From assembly GCA_016650135.1 (NCBI GenBank), contig JAENWH010000151.1, positions 1 to 5,450 on the forward strand: DNA of 5,450 nt. Direction: 5' to 3'. The DNA is from Peptostreptococcaceae bacterium. Its GTDB lineage: Bacteria; Bacillota_A; Clostridia; Peptostreptococcales; Anaerovoracaceae. The translations under genes and the position numbers were made by a program. The notes below the pieces were generated by a model. That model did no database searches, was not told the origin of the DNA, and worked only from the letters and a program-made list of their open reading frames with translations. Positions 1 to 5,450 of this stretch are shown one piece after another; position 1 is the stretch's first letter, and the number at the start of each line of letters is the position of its first letter.

Positions 1-1067
1 ATACCCTTTTCATTCAGTTCCATGGCGAATCCAACCGTGCTCCCAAACGATATGGTATCTATGCCATATTCATCGCATAAATGATTCAGATTTATGATGC
101 TTTGAAGATTGTTATTGCATAAATTACTTCCAAGAAGCCCAAGCGTTTCCACTTCAGGTCCTTTGACTTCTTTTCCGTAAGCCATGACTACCCTTCCACA
201 ATGAATGGGACATGTCAGGCAACCTTTGTTGTTGACAAGATGCTCTTCACTTAAGGTTTCTCCATTAATTTTTTCAAAATCCTCATAGCTTCCCTTTGAG
301 TAATTTTTGGTAGCCAGCAGATTCCTGTAATTCATCAAACTTAGCAATCCAGCCGTCCCAAGCATTGGCAGCTGTTCCCCTGTCAGTATGTGTTTTTGAA
401 GCAACTCAATCCACTTTTTGTTAAACGTTTTGAAGTTTTCTTTCTCAGCCATTTCCATGCTGACCTTCCCGCTAGCAATCAATCCCTTCAGATTTTTATC
501 CCCAAAAACAGCGCCAACACCGCCGCGCCCGGCTGCACGCTCCTCACTGATTACTGCAGCATACCTGACTTTATTCTCTCCTGCAGGACCAATCACAAGC
601 TTTCCGCGTTTTTCTTCACCCATTTTTCCCTGGGCTTCACCCGTCAAAAGCCCCCAAAGATGTTCTGCGCTTTTAATTTCTATTTTTATGTCCGTAATAT
701 CAATATATACTTTTTGCGCACTTTTTCCCGTGATGACAACGCCATCATATCCAGCCTTTTTCAGGTTCAATCCAAAATTTCCGCCACAATTAGAAGATGT
801 CAATAAACCCGTCAGTGGAGAAATCGTTGAAATATTAAACCTTGACGAACAAGGAGCCGTAGATCCTGTCAGTGCAGAAGTAGTAATGACAATCATGTTC
901 TTTTCTGAAAAAGCTTCAATCTTCTCATCTACAGCGTCATATATAATCTTTGCAGCCATAGATTTACCCCCCAGATACATTTTGAGATCTTTTTCACCAA
1001 TGAAAACATCTTCGGTTGTCTGAAGGCTTAAATCTATTTTAGCAATTTTACCATTATATCCATTCAT
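1..1067 (-). CDS. aor: Aldehyde:ferredoxin oxidoreductase, tungsten-pterin family (N-terminal 355 residues; C-terminus outside window)
   Basis: The product should oxidise an aldehyde to its carboxylic acid with ferredoxin as acceptor, or reduce the acid with low-potential ferredoxin, in the cytoplasm. The frame is open without interruption from the ATG at 1067 to the window edge, 355 codons of a family usually near 600 residues. Visible family marks are the N-terminal GYNGKIAKIDL and LGGKSMAAKI (residues 3-41), the pterin-contact region with SPLTG and SNCGGNFG (83-99), RAAGRGGVGAVFGDKNLKGL (178-197), the [4Fe-4S] ligands C283-x2-C286-x3-C290 in CLTCPIHCGR, and GPEVETLGLLGSN (303-315) followed by LCDEYGIDTIS. 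The fourth cluster cysteine and other active-site residues of the C-terminal domain would lie outside the window. The start is fixed by a GAGG/AAGGAG ribosome binding site that overlaps the stop of the upstream dehydrogenase gene, so the two are co-transcribed and probably translationally coupled. The substrate and the AOR subfamily cannot be told from this part; tungsten rather than molybdenum is inferred from the family. Confidence 0.95.
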   Translation of the reverse strand, partial: MNGYNGKIAKIDLSLQTTEDVFIGEKDLKMYLGGKSMAAKIIYDAVDEKIEAFSEKNMIVITTSALTGSTAPCSSRFNISTISPLTGLLTSSNCGGNFGLNLKKAGYDGVVITGKSAQKVYIDITDIKIEIKSAEHLWGLLTGEAQGKMGEEKRGKLVIGPAGENKVRYAAVISEERAAGRGGVGAVFGDKNLKGLIASGKVSMEMAEKENFKTFNKKWIELLQKHILTGEQLPMLGTAGLLSLMNYRNLLATKNYSKGSYEDFEKINGETLSEEHLVNNKGCLTCPIHCGRVVMAYGKEVKGPEVETLGLLGSNLCNNNLQSIINLNHLCDEYGIDTISFGSTVGFAMELNEKG

Positions 1068-1083
1068 AATAACCTCACTCCTT
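1068..1083 (-). promoter_or_regulatory. Ribosome binding site of aor overlapping the dehydrogenase stop codon
   Basis: Read on the minus strand, AAGGAG (1083-1078) codes the last two residues, Lys-Glu, of the upstream dehydrogenase. It runs into the TGA stop (1077-1075), which is part of a second core GAGG (1076-1073). The aor ATG follows 5 nt after GAGG. Ribosomes ending the first gene would therefore sit on the initiation region of the second, a classical layout for translational coupling. Confidence 0.8.
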
Positions 1084-2313
1084 AATCATACTGTAAATAT
1101 TGAAAAAATCTTCTTTGGTGAAAATTCTGGGAACTGGATAAAGGGGATTACTTTCCTGATATGCACGATCCACCATCAATGGAATATCCTCCTCTTTTAT
1201 TCCTTCCAGCTTAAGAGGTATATTCATTTTAGCATTGAATTCTCTAATTACCCTGACGAATTCATCTGATTTTTCTTTCATAGGAGCTTCTTTATTGCAC
1301 AGGCCGACCAGATCTGAAAGTTCAGACAGGGATTTATATACTGATGCACCATAATACTCAAGAACGTAGGGTAATATTACTGCATTTGCCAGGCCATGCG
1401 GTATTCGATAAAACCCGCCGAGGGTATGGGCGATCGCATGGACATACCCGACATAAGCTCTGGTAAAGGATACACCAGCGTAATAGGAAGCTTTGAGCAT
1501 GTGTTCTCTGGCTGTAATGTCTATTCCGTTTGTATACGCGTTGTATATGTTTTCGAAAATAAGCTTTACCGCATCTTTGCTTAATTTTATGGTTTCCTGA
1601 GTATTACTTAAGCCTATATAAGCTTCAACTGCATGGGTTAAGGCATCCATTCCTGTTGTCGAAGTAATATTCTTGGGAAGGCCAACCGTCAGCACGGGAT
1701 CTAGTATCGCATAATGTGGAATCAGCGAGGTATCATTGATTGCATATTTTTCATGGGTTTTCGGATTGGAAATGACTGCTGCAATCGTCGCTTCACTTCC
1801 TGTACCTGCTGTCGTCGGAACAGCAAACAAAGTTGGGATTCTTTTTCTGATTTTCAAAACGCCCTTCATCTTGGCAAGACTCTTATTCGGTCTAGCTACT
1901 CTGGCTCCTACTCCCTTCGCGCAATCCATGGATGAACCGCCTCCAAAAGCAATAATCCCCTGGCAGTTTTCTGAATGGTACAGTTTCAAAGCCTCTTCAA
2001 TGTTGTCAATGGTTGGGTTTGCCACTGTTTTATTGTAAATAGTATATAGAATCCCTGCACCAGTCAAATCTCTCAGCATGCCATCCATCAGGCCGAGTGA
2101 AAAAATTACGCTATCTGTTACTATCAGAACTCTTTCAATTTTTTCTTCCTGAATAGCCTTTGGGAGTCTGCGCAAACTGTTTTCCCCTTCAATAAGAACC
2201 GGTTCCCGCCAAGGCAGAAATCTGGAAACAATTCTAAAAACACCTTGATAAATCCTGAAATAGATTTTAAGCATAATACTCCTCACTTTCTCCTGTGCCG
2301 CATAATCGGCCAT
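1075..2313 (-). CDS. Iron-containing alcohol dehydrogenase (group III ADH family)
   Basis: A cytoplasmic NAD(P)-dependent dehydrogenase that interconverts an alcohol and its aldehyde or ketone. At 412 residues from the first ATG (399 from the second) it has full family length. Visible are the dinucleotide-binding GGGSSMDCAKG (124-134), PTTAGTGSEAT (166-176), and the four metal ligands expected by comparison with E. coli FucO: D223 and H227 in GMDALTHAVE, H292 in VHAIAHTLGG, and H306 in IPHG. Two starts are possible. ATG 2313 has AGGA at 2326-2323, 9 nt upstream. ATG 2274 (Met14) has the stronger GAGGAG at 2284-2279 but only 4 nt of spacing, and the clostridial relatives I recall begin about there, with a M-x-x-x-Y-x-R-x-Y-Q segment before FLPWREP. 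I give the longer form but consider Met14 about equally likely. The gene leads a two-gene operon with aor, so its probable role is to reduce the aldehyde made by that enzyme. Substrate and NADH/NADPH preference cannot be read from the sequence. Confidence 0.94.
   Translation of the reverse strand: MADYAAQEKVRSIMLKIYFRIYQGVFRIVSRFLPWREPVLIEGENSLRRLPKAIQEEKIERVLIVTDSVIFSLGLMDGMLRDLTGAGILYTIYNKTVANPTIDNIEEALKLYHSENCQGIIAFGGGSSMDCAKGVGARVARPNKSLAKMKGVLKIRKRIPTLFAVPTTAGTGSEATIAAVISNPKTHEKYAINDTSLIPHYAILDPVLTVGLPKNITSTTGMDALTHAVEAYIGLSNTQETIKLSKDAVKLIFENIYNAYTNGIDITAREHMLKASYYAGVSFTRAYVGYVHAIAHTLGGFYRIPHGLANAVILPYVLEYYGASVYKSLSELSDLVGLCNKEAPMKEKSDEFVRVIREFNAKMNIPLKLEGIKEEDIPLMVDRAYQESNPLYPVPRIFTKEDFFNIYSMIKE
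2279..2284 (-). promoter_or_regulatory. Internal Shine-Dalgarno favouring the Met14 start (ATG 2274) of the alcohol dehydrogenase
   Basis: GAGGAG on the minus strand lies 4 nt before ATG 2274. It is a better match to the anti-Shine-Dalgarno than the AGGA that precedes ATG 2313, although the spacing is short. If it is the used site, the protein has 399 residues and starts MLKIYFRIYQ, and the 13 codons upstream are leader. Confidence 0.5.
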
Positions 2314-2346
2314 TAATATCTATCCTGATAAATATCACATCAAGCA

Positions 2347-2375
2347 AAAATAACCATTTCTAATTCAAATTCCAA
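2347..2375 (-). promoter_or_regulatory. Candidate sigma-A-type promoter for the adh-aor operon
   Basis: On the minus strand TTGGAA (2375-2370) and TATTTT (2352-2347) are separated by 17 nt, each matching four of six consensus positions. The site lies between the terminator behind panB and the dehydrogenase start, where a promoter is needed, and would give a leader of roughly 25 nt to ATG 2313. The surrounding DNA is very AT-rich, so chance matches are common. A second weaker pair, TTTACC-17-TAAGAT, lies closer to the terminator. Confidence 0.3.
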
Positions 2376-2420
2376 CAATTCTTCCTGTTACTTACCATCT
2401 TACATCTTTTTACATTTAAG

Positions 2421-2451
2421 GTAAACAAAAACCGACCCTATTGGGCCGGTT
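2421..2451 (-). terminator. Rho-independent terminator behind panB
   Basis: On the minus strand AACCGGCCC (2451-2443), a four-base loop AATA, and GGGTCGGTT (2438-2430) form a 9-bp stem with one G-U pair. It is followed by the T-rich run TTTTGTTTAC. It begins about 25 nt after the panB stop and separates the panB block from the adh-aor operon. The stem is also nearly symmetric on the plus strand, but no plus-strand gene leads into it. Confidence 0.9.
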
Positions 2452-2476
2452 ACGCTATTTGCGAACTTATACGGGA

Positions 2477-3313
2477 TCAGTATAATTTTGGAATATCAAC
2501 TTCCTTATTGAAACTGAATTCAGGTGTCGGGAACTGTCCTTCTACTGTTTCACGATGGAATTCATTCAGTGCATCCACCATTATTTTTCGCACCTGTGCG
2601 TACTGCTTAACAAATTTAGGTTTGAAGTCCCCGTACATGCCAAGCATATCCTGTGTTATCAGTACCTGACAATCAACATGCGGGCCAGCGCCAATTCCCA
2701 GGACAGGAATACTTACTGCTTCTGAAACTGCCTTTCCAACTACCGATGGAACACATTCCAAAACAATTGAAAAGCAACCAGCCTTTTCAAGTACAATAGC
2801 ATCCTCAATTAATTTCTTTGCACTTTCAGGGGTTCCTCCCTGAACCTTGAACCCACCCAATACAGATGCTGTTTGTGGTGTAAGTCCGATATGACCCATG
2901 ACATTTATGCCCGCTTTAATAATGGCTTCAATTCTGGTAACCATTTCAATTCCGCCCTCAAGCTTAATGCAGTCACAGTTTGTTTCCTTGATCAGTCTGT
3001 TCGCATTTCTCACAGCTTCTTCATCACTTACATTATATGAGCCAAATGGCATATCTCCAACAATCCAGGTTTCAGGAGCACCTTTAACAACTGGCTTAAT
3101 ATGATGTACCATGTCATCCATTGTCACAGACTCAGTTCCTTTGTATCCCAGCATAACCATTCCTAGTGAATCACCCACCAGAATAATTTCCACTTCACTG
3201 TCATTGACAATGGATGCCATTGTGTAATCGTAAGCCGTTACATAACTGAACTTCTTACCTTCCTGCTTGAACTTTTTAAAATCCGAAATTGTCATTTTTT
3301 TCTTGTTTTCCAT
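2477..3313 (-). CDS. panB: 3-methyl-2-oxobutanoate hydroxymethyltransferase (ketopantoate hydroxymethyltransferase)
   Basis: PanB transfers the hydroxymethyl group from 5,10-methylene-tetrahydrofolate to 2-oxoisovalerate, making ketopantoate in the first committed step of pantothenate and coenzyme A synthesis, in the cytoplasm. At 278 residues it is full length. Family segments appear in order: MTISDFKKFK (7-16), the YVTAYDYTMA core strand (24-33), VGDSLGMVMLGY (46-57), VGDMPFGSY (85-93), KLEGG (117-121), MGHIGLTPQ (139-147), LECVPS (185-190) and IGAGPHVDCQVL (207-218). By position D48, D87 and E119 correspond to the Mg ligands of E. coli PanB, and E186 to its catalytic glutamate. All are kept, so the enzyme should be active. 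The ATG at 3313 has only a weak GAGAG upstream, and the next Met has none, so the first is taken. The gene follows folD by about 155 nt and ends at a strong terminator; panC and panD are not adjacent. Confidence 0.97.
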   Translation of the reverse strand: MENKKKMTISDFKKFKQEGKKFSYVTAYDYTMASIVNDSEVEIILVGDSLGMVMLGYKGTESVTMDDMVHHIKPVVKGAPETWIVGDMPFGSYNVSDEEAVRNANRLIKETNCDCIKLEGGIEMVTRIEAIIKAGINVMGHIGLTPQTASVLGGFKVQGGTPESAKKLIEDAIVLEKAGCFSIVLECVPSVVGKAVSEAVSIPVLGIGAGPHVDCQVLITQDMLGMYGDFKPKFVKQYAQVRKIMVDALNEFHRETVEGQFPTPEFSFNKEVDIPKLY

Positions 3314-3346
3314 TCTATTCTCTCACTTTCATTTCCAGGGATTATT

Positions 3347-3358
3347 AGTCACCTGACT
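3347..3358. repeat. Short perfect inverted repeat upstream of panB
   Basis: AGTCA-CC-TGACT is a 12-bp sequence with 5-bp perfect arms, in the intergenic region about 34 bp before the panB start. Its size and place would suit a dimeric repressor operator, but the arms are short and no second copy was seen upstream of the other genes, so this is only a possibility. Confidence 0.3.
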
Positions 3359-3390
3359 CTTTAATATATTATTCATTAATTAATAACATA

Positions 3391-3463
3391 CAGCCTTTAA
3401 ATTTACATTTCCGGTTTACTCTTTAAATCCAAATTTACAGCGTCACTCTTCAAATTCAAATTT
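3391..3463. repeat. Degenerate tandem repeat, about 27-bp period, in the folD-panB gap
   Basis: Two 21-bp segments, 3443-3463 and 3416-3436, match at 18 of 21 positions with a period of exactly 27 bp. A weaker third copy at 3391-3410 matches the second at about 14 of 20 positions, offset by 26 bp. On the minus strand each copy reads AAATTTG-x-ATTT-x-AAGAGT or a relative of it. The first two copies are in frame with the folD reading frame beyond its TAG stop; the third is shifted by one base. No terminator hairpin, clear promoter or RNA structure was found in the 155-bp gap that contains it. Confidence 0.65.
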
Positions 3464-3468
3464 CCGCA

Positions 3469-4314
3469 CTACTTCGATTGCAGCTTCATTGCTTTGATTA
3501 CATTATTCAATAGGATCATTGAAGTCACCATACCGACACCTCCTGGTACTGGAGTTATTGCCGCCACTTGTTCTGATACTGAACCGAAGTCCACATCACC
3601 GCAAAGGCTGCCATTCTCAAAGTTGATTCCTACATCTACTACAACAGCTTTATCAGAAAAATATTGCGGGCCGAAATAATTTGCTTTGCCAACACCTGTT
3701 ACAACAATATCCGCTTTAGATGTCTCGCCTGGTAAATCTATTGTCTTTGAATGGCAAATAGTGACCGTCGCATTCTCATTCAGAAAAAGCATAGATAGAG
3801 GCCGACCTAAAACCATACTTCGATTCACAATAGCAACATTTTTTCCGGTCAAATCATACTGGTAGTGCTTTAAAATCTCTATTACTGCCTCAGGCGTACA
3901 AGGTAATATTCCAGTTGTATCTCCTTCAAAAACCTTCTCTATGTTAATCGGACTCATACAGTCAATATCTTTTTCTGGTTTGATTGTCTTACTAATTTTC
4001 TCCATATCAAGCTGGTTTGGTAAAGGCCTGAATATAAGAATCCCATGAATATTGGGTTCATTATTTAGTTTTTCAAGGACTTCCAGGAAGCTTACCATAT
4101 CGATGCTATTATCAACTTGAACCACCTCAACTTCAATCCCTGCGGAGTCACAATTTTTCAATATCCTTGACTCATAAGCGATGTCATCCGCCCGCGCACC
4201 TACACGTAAAATTGCCAATCGAGGTAAATTTTTCCCGGTATTTCTTATGTCTCTGACAATCTGTAATATATCTTCTTTTATTTTATCTGCTACCGGCTTA
4301 CCCTTTAATAACAT
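3469..4314 (-). CDS. folD: FolD-type methylene-tetrahydrofolate dehydrogenase / methenyl-tetrahydrofolate cyclohydrolase, divergent active site
   Basis: FolD interconverts 5,10-methylene-, 5,10-methenyl- and 10-formyl-tetrahydrofolate with NAD(P), feeding purine, formyl-Met and C1 pathways, in the cytoplasm. The 281 residues match the family length. Visible are LLKGKPVADKI (2-12), VGARADDIAYESRILKNC (38-55), GILIFRPLP (91-99), PEKDIDCMSP (113-122), PCTPEAVIEIL (138-148), the nucleotide-binding NRSMVLGRP (164-172), ATVTICHSKT (182-191), DIVVTGVGK (202-210), VVDVGIN (225-231) and TPVPGGVGMVT (254-264). Against E. coli FolD, Tyr52 (here Y47) and Asp121 (D118) are kept. The catalytic Lys56 position holds Ile51 and the Gln98 position holds Phe95. 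I recall similar VGAR-DD-AYE and FRPLP versions from other clostridia, so this looks like a known divergent subgroup, not a decayed gene; its cyclohydrolase activity is open to doubt. The start is ATG 4314, with GGAGG 7 nt upstream; the TTG at 4335 lies in frame but would put that GGAGG inside the gene. It sits 45 nt after the penicillin-binding protein gene with no terminator between. Confidence 0.93.
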   Translation of the reverse strand: MLLKGKPVADKIKEDILQIVRDIRNTGKNLPRLAILRVGARADDIAYESRILKNCDSAGIEVEVVQVDNSIDMVSFLEVLEKLNNEPNIHGILIFRPLPNQLDMEKISKTIKPEKDIDCMSPINIEKVFEGDTTGILPCTPEAVIEILKHYQYDLTGKNVAIVNRSMVLGRPLSMLFLNENATVTICHSKTIDLPGETSKADIVVTGVGKANYFGPQYFSDKAVVVDVGINFENGSLCGDVDFGSVSEQVAAITPVPGGVGMVTSMILLNNVIKAMKLQSK

Positions 4315-4321
4315 ACCTTTT

Positions 4322-4326
4322 CCTCC
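4322..4326 (-). promoter_or_regulatory. Shine-Dalgarno of folD, which decides its start
   Basis: GGAGG on the minus strand lies 7 nt before ATG 4314, near-ideal spacing. It rules in favour of ATG 4314 over the in-frame TTG at 4335. The resulting N-terminus, MLLKGKPVADKI, is the usual FolD beginning. Confidence 0.85.
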
Positions 4327-4359
4327 ATAGACCAAAATAGCATTATTTGCCCTGAAATC

Positions 4360-5450
4360 TCACGGGTTGACCACCCCTCCGTCACTGGTTATTCCTCCGT
4401 CACTGGTTATTCCTCCACCAGTAATGGCCGATTCTGTAACTGGTGGTGGTGGTGGTGGTGGGTACGGATTTTTTCTGGTCTTATAGGTGCCTGTTATGTA
4501 ATACTCGCCATACTTTTCCTCCACATTATCTGGCATTTCGTAAGTTCCAGTAGGCAAACCTTCACATACCTGACTCATTATAGCACTCCAAAGGCGAGTT
4601 GCTGCATTTGAGCCTTGGCTCAGTTCCATATTGAGATCGTTGCCAATCCAAAGTGCCGCAGTGTATTGTGGTGTGAACCCAACAAACCAGGCATCATAAT
4701 TATCCGTAGTGGTGCCGGTCTTGCCTGCCACCGGCTGTCCATTGATTGCCGCTCCTTTTGCAATGCCTTTGCTGACAGTTGTTCTGAGAATATCGGTCAT
4801 AATAAAGGCAACTCCTTTGTTCATTGCCTGACTGGTTCTGGCCGTTTTTTCTAAAATCATCTTGCCATCGGCATCCACAACCTTTGTATAGCAAACTGGT
4901 TCAACATAAGCTCCCCCATTTGGGAATGCGCCATAGGCAGAAGCCATTTCAATCGTTGAAATCCCCCTTGTCATTCCCCCTAGGCCCAAGGCCGCCAGGT
5001 TGTAATCATCATTTTCAATGCTCGTTATACCGAGACCTTTCATGAATGCAACGGATTTATCAAGACCTATTGACTCAAGAAGTTTTACTGTTGCCACATT
5101 AATAGACTGTTCAACGCATCTGCGGAGCGTTACATACCCTTTGTAACCCGGATACCAGTTCTCAGGCCAAATCTCCCCTTCCAGATAATATGGTGAATCA
5201 TGAATGTAACTTCCCGCTGTCCAGTCGGAATCCTCACCTGCCCCTGGCTCCAGGGCTGGTCCATACACTGCAATCGGCTTGATTGCAGAACCTGGTTGAC
5301 GGCTACTGGTTGCTCTGTTGTATAACATGTTCCCAATCAAATTTCTTCCGCCCATCATGGCTTTGATTTCGCCTGTCTTCCAGTCAGTGATAACCATTGC
5401 TGCCTGTGGCTGGACTGCCTTTTGTTTCAGCGTATATTGAGAAGCCTCAA
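4360..5450 (-). CDS. Class A penicillin-binding protein (PBP1A type), transpeptidase domain and C-terminal tail; N-terminus outside window
   Basis: The visible 362 codons are the transpeptidase part of a bifunctional peptidoglycan synthase, which would cross-link stem peptides outside the membrane; the membrane anchor and glycosyltransferase domain lie beyond the right edge. The frame is open up to 5450, so the ATG at 5397 is an internal Met within QAAMVITDWKTGEIKAMMGGR, not a start. Numbered from that Met, the three penicillin-binding motifs are S37-A-I-K40 in RQPGSAIKPI, S98-I-N100 in CVEQSINVATVKL, and K226-T-G228 in VAGKTGTTTDNYDAWFVG. All are intact, so it should be catalytically competent. 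After the domain comes a low-complexity tail (about 310-345): seven prolines, then Gly/Ser/Thr/Asp with a duplicated GITSDG. Such tails are common on clostridial and bacillar PBP1 proteins. No PASTA repeats are present. folD follows after 45 nt. Confidence 0.93.
   Translation of the reverse strand, partial: EASQYTLKQKAVQPQAAMVITDWKTGEIKAMMGGRNLIGNMLYNRATSSRQPGSAIKPIAVYGPALEPGAGEDSDWTAGSYIHDSPYYLEGEIWPENWYPGYKGYVTLRRCVEQSINVATVKLLESIGLDKSVAFMKGLGITSIENDDYNLAALGLGGMTRGISTIEMASAYGAFPNGGAYVEPVCYTKVVDADGKMILEKTARTSQAMNKGVAFIMTDILRTTVSKGIAKGAAINGQPVAGKTGTTTDNYDAWFVGFTPQYTAALWIGNDLNMELSQGSNAATRLWSAIMSQVCEGLPTGTYEMPDNVEEKYGEYYITGTYKTRKNPYPPPPPPPVTESAITGGGITSDGGITSDGGVVNP
4376..4411. repeat. Two perfect 18-bp tandem repeats in the penicillin-binding protein tail
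   Basis: The unit cctccgtcactggttatt occurs at 4376-4393 and again at 4394-4411 without a mismatch, with the first five bases of a third unit after it. The unit is six codons, so copy-number change keeps the frame; it codes the duplicated GITSDG of the protein tail. Confidence 0.9.
4441..4461. repeat. Trinucleotide microsatellite, seven CCA codons
   Basis: TGG repeated seven times on the plus strand, CCA on the coding strand, gives the seven-proline run of the penicillin-binding protein tail. Uniform codon use points to replication slippage, and length changes in whole units would alter only the proline linker. Confidence 0.9.

Noticed and set aside
390..1023. Two long overlapping plus-strand open frames (390-806 and 418-1023)
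   Set aside because: They lie opposite the aor gene, whose minus-strand product matches its family along the whole length. Their translations show no recognisable domain and they lack good ribosome binding sites.
1396..2038. Plus-strand open frames opposite the alcohol dehydrogenase
   Set aside because: They are antisense shadows of a well-conserved dehydrogenase gene; no family resemblance was seen.
2344..2355. Sigma-54-like GG...GC pair upstream of the alcohol dehydrogenase
   Set aside because: On the minus strand GG and GC are separated by 8 nt, whereas sigma-54 promoters need 10 nt, and the rest of the consensus is poor.
3314..3390. Promoter for panB in the AT-rich gap
   Set aside because: Several -10-like stretches exist, such as TAATAT, but none has an acceptable -35 at 16-18 nt, so no site can be named.
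3391..3463. CRISPR array
   Set aside because: The copies are degenerate, only two or three in number, directly adjoining with no room for normal spacers, and no cas gene is near.
4315..4335. Upstream TTG start for folD (4335), adding seven residues
   Set aside because: It has no Shine-Dalgarno, would bury the strong GGAGG inside the gene, and the ATG at 4314 gives the usual FolD N-terminus.
4615..5336. Short frames on both strands within the penicillin-binding protein gene
   Set aside because: They overlap the conserved transpeptidase motifs in other frames and have no independent support.
5395..5397. ATG at 5397 as the start of the penicillin-binding protein
   Set aside because: The frame continues open to the window edge, and the residues before the Met fit the beginning of the transpeptidase domain, so the gene is cut by the window.

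Overview
The window looks like chromosomal DNA from a low-GC, strictly anaerobic Gram-positive bacterium, most likely a member of the Clostridia. The grounds are an AT-rich sequence, GGAGG-type ribosome binding sites, an aldehyde:ferredoxin oxidoreductase next to an iron-type alcohol dehydrogenase, and a FolD of the divergent type that I associate with clostridia. The genus cannot be fixed from this stretch. All five genes lie on the minus strand, so transcription runs from high to low coordinates. The genes at both ends are cut by the window.

Right-hand block (5450 to 2477): the C-terminal part of a class A penicillin-binding protein with a Pro/Gly/Ser/Thr-rich tail coded by repetitive DNA, then folD after 45 nt, then panB after about 155 nt. 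FolD handles C1-tetrahydrofolates and PanB consumes 5,10-methylene-tetrahydrofolate in pantothenate synthesis, so these two are linked by a shared cofactor. The penicillin-binding protein shows no obvious functional link. A clear Rho-independent terminator follows panB and closes the block.

Left-hand block (about 2375 to 1): an iron-containing alcohol dehydrogenase followed after 7 nt by a tungsten-type aldehyde:ferredoxin oxidoreductase, whose ribosome binding site overlaps the dehydrogenase stop codon. Together they could reduce a carboxylic acid to its aldehyde with reduced ferredoxin and then to the alcohol with NAD(P)H, or run in reverse. This is a compact redox-balancing module.

The points most worth a second look are these. 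FolD has lost the residues usually given as catalytic Lys and Gln. A short repeat lies just beyond the folD TAG stop and stays open in the same frame. The dehydrogenase and oxidoreductase genes are tightly coupled. I see no CRISPR array, tRNA, rRNA, insertion sequence or phage gene, and no convincing case for a wholly new system. No gene-free stretch exceeds 300 bases.
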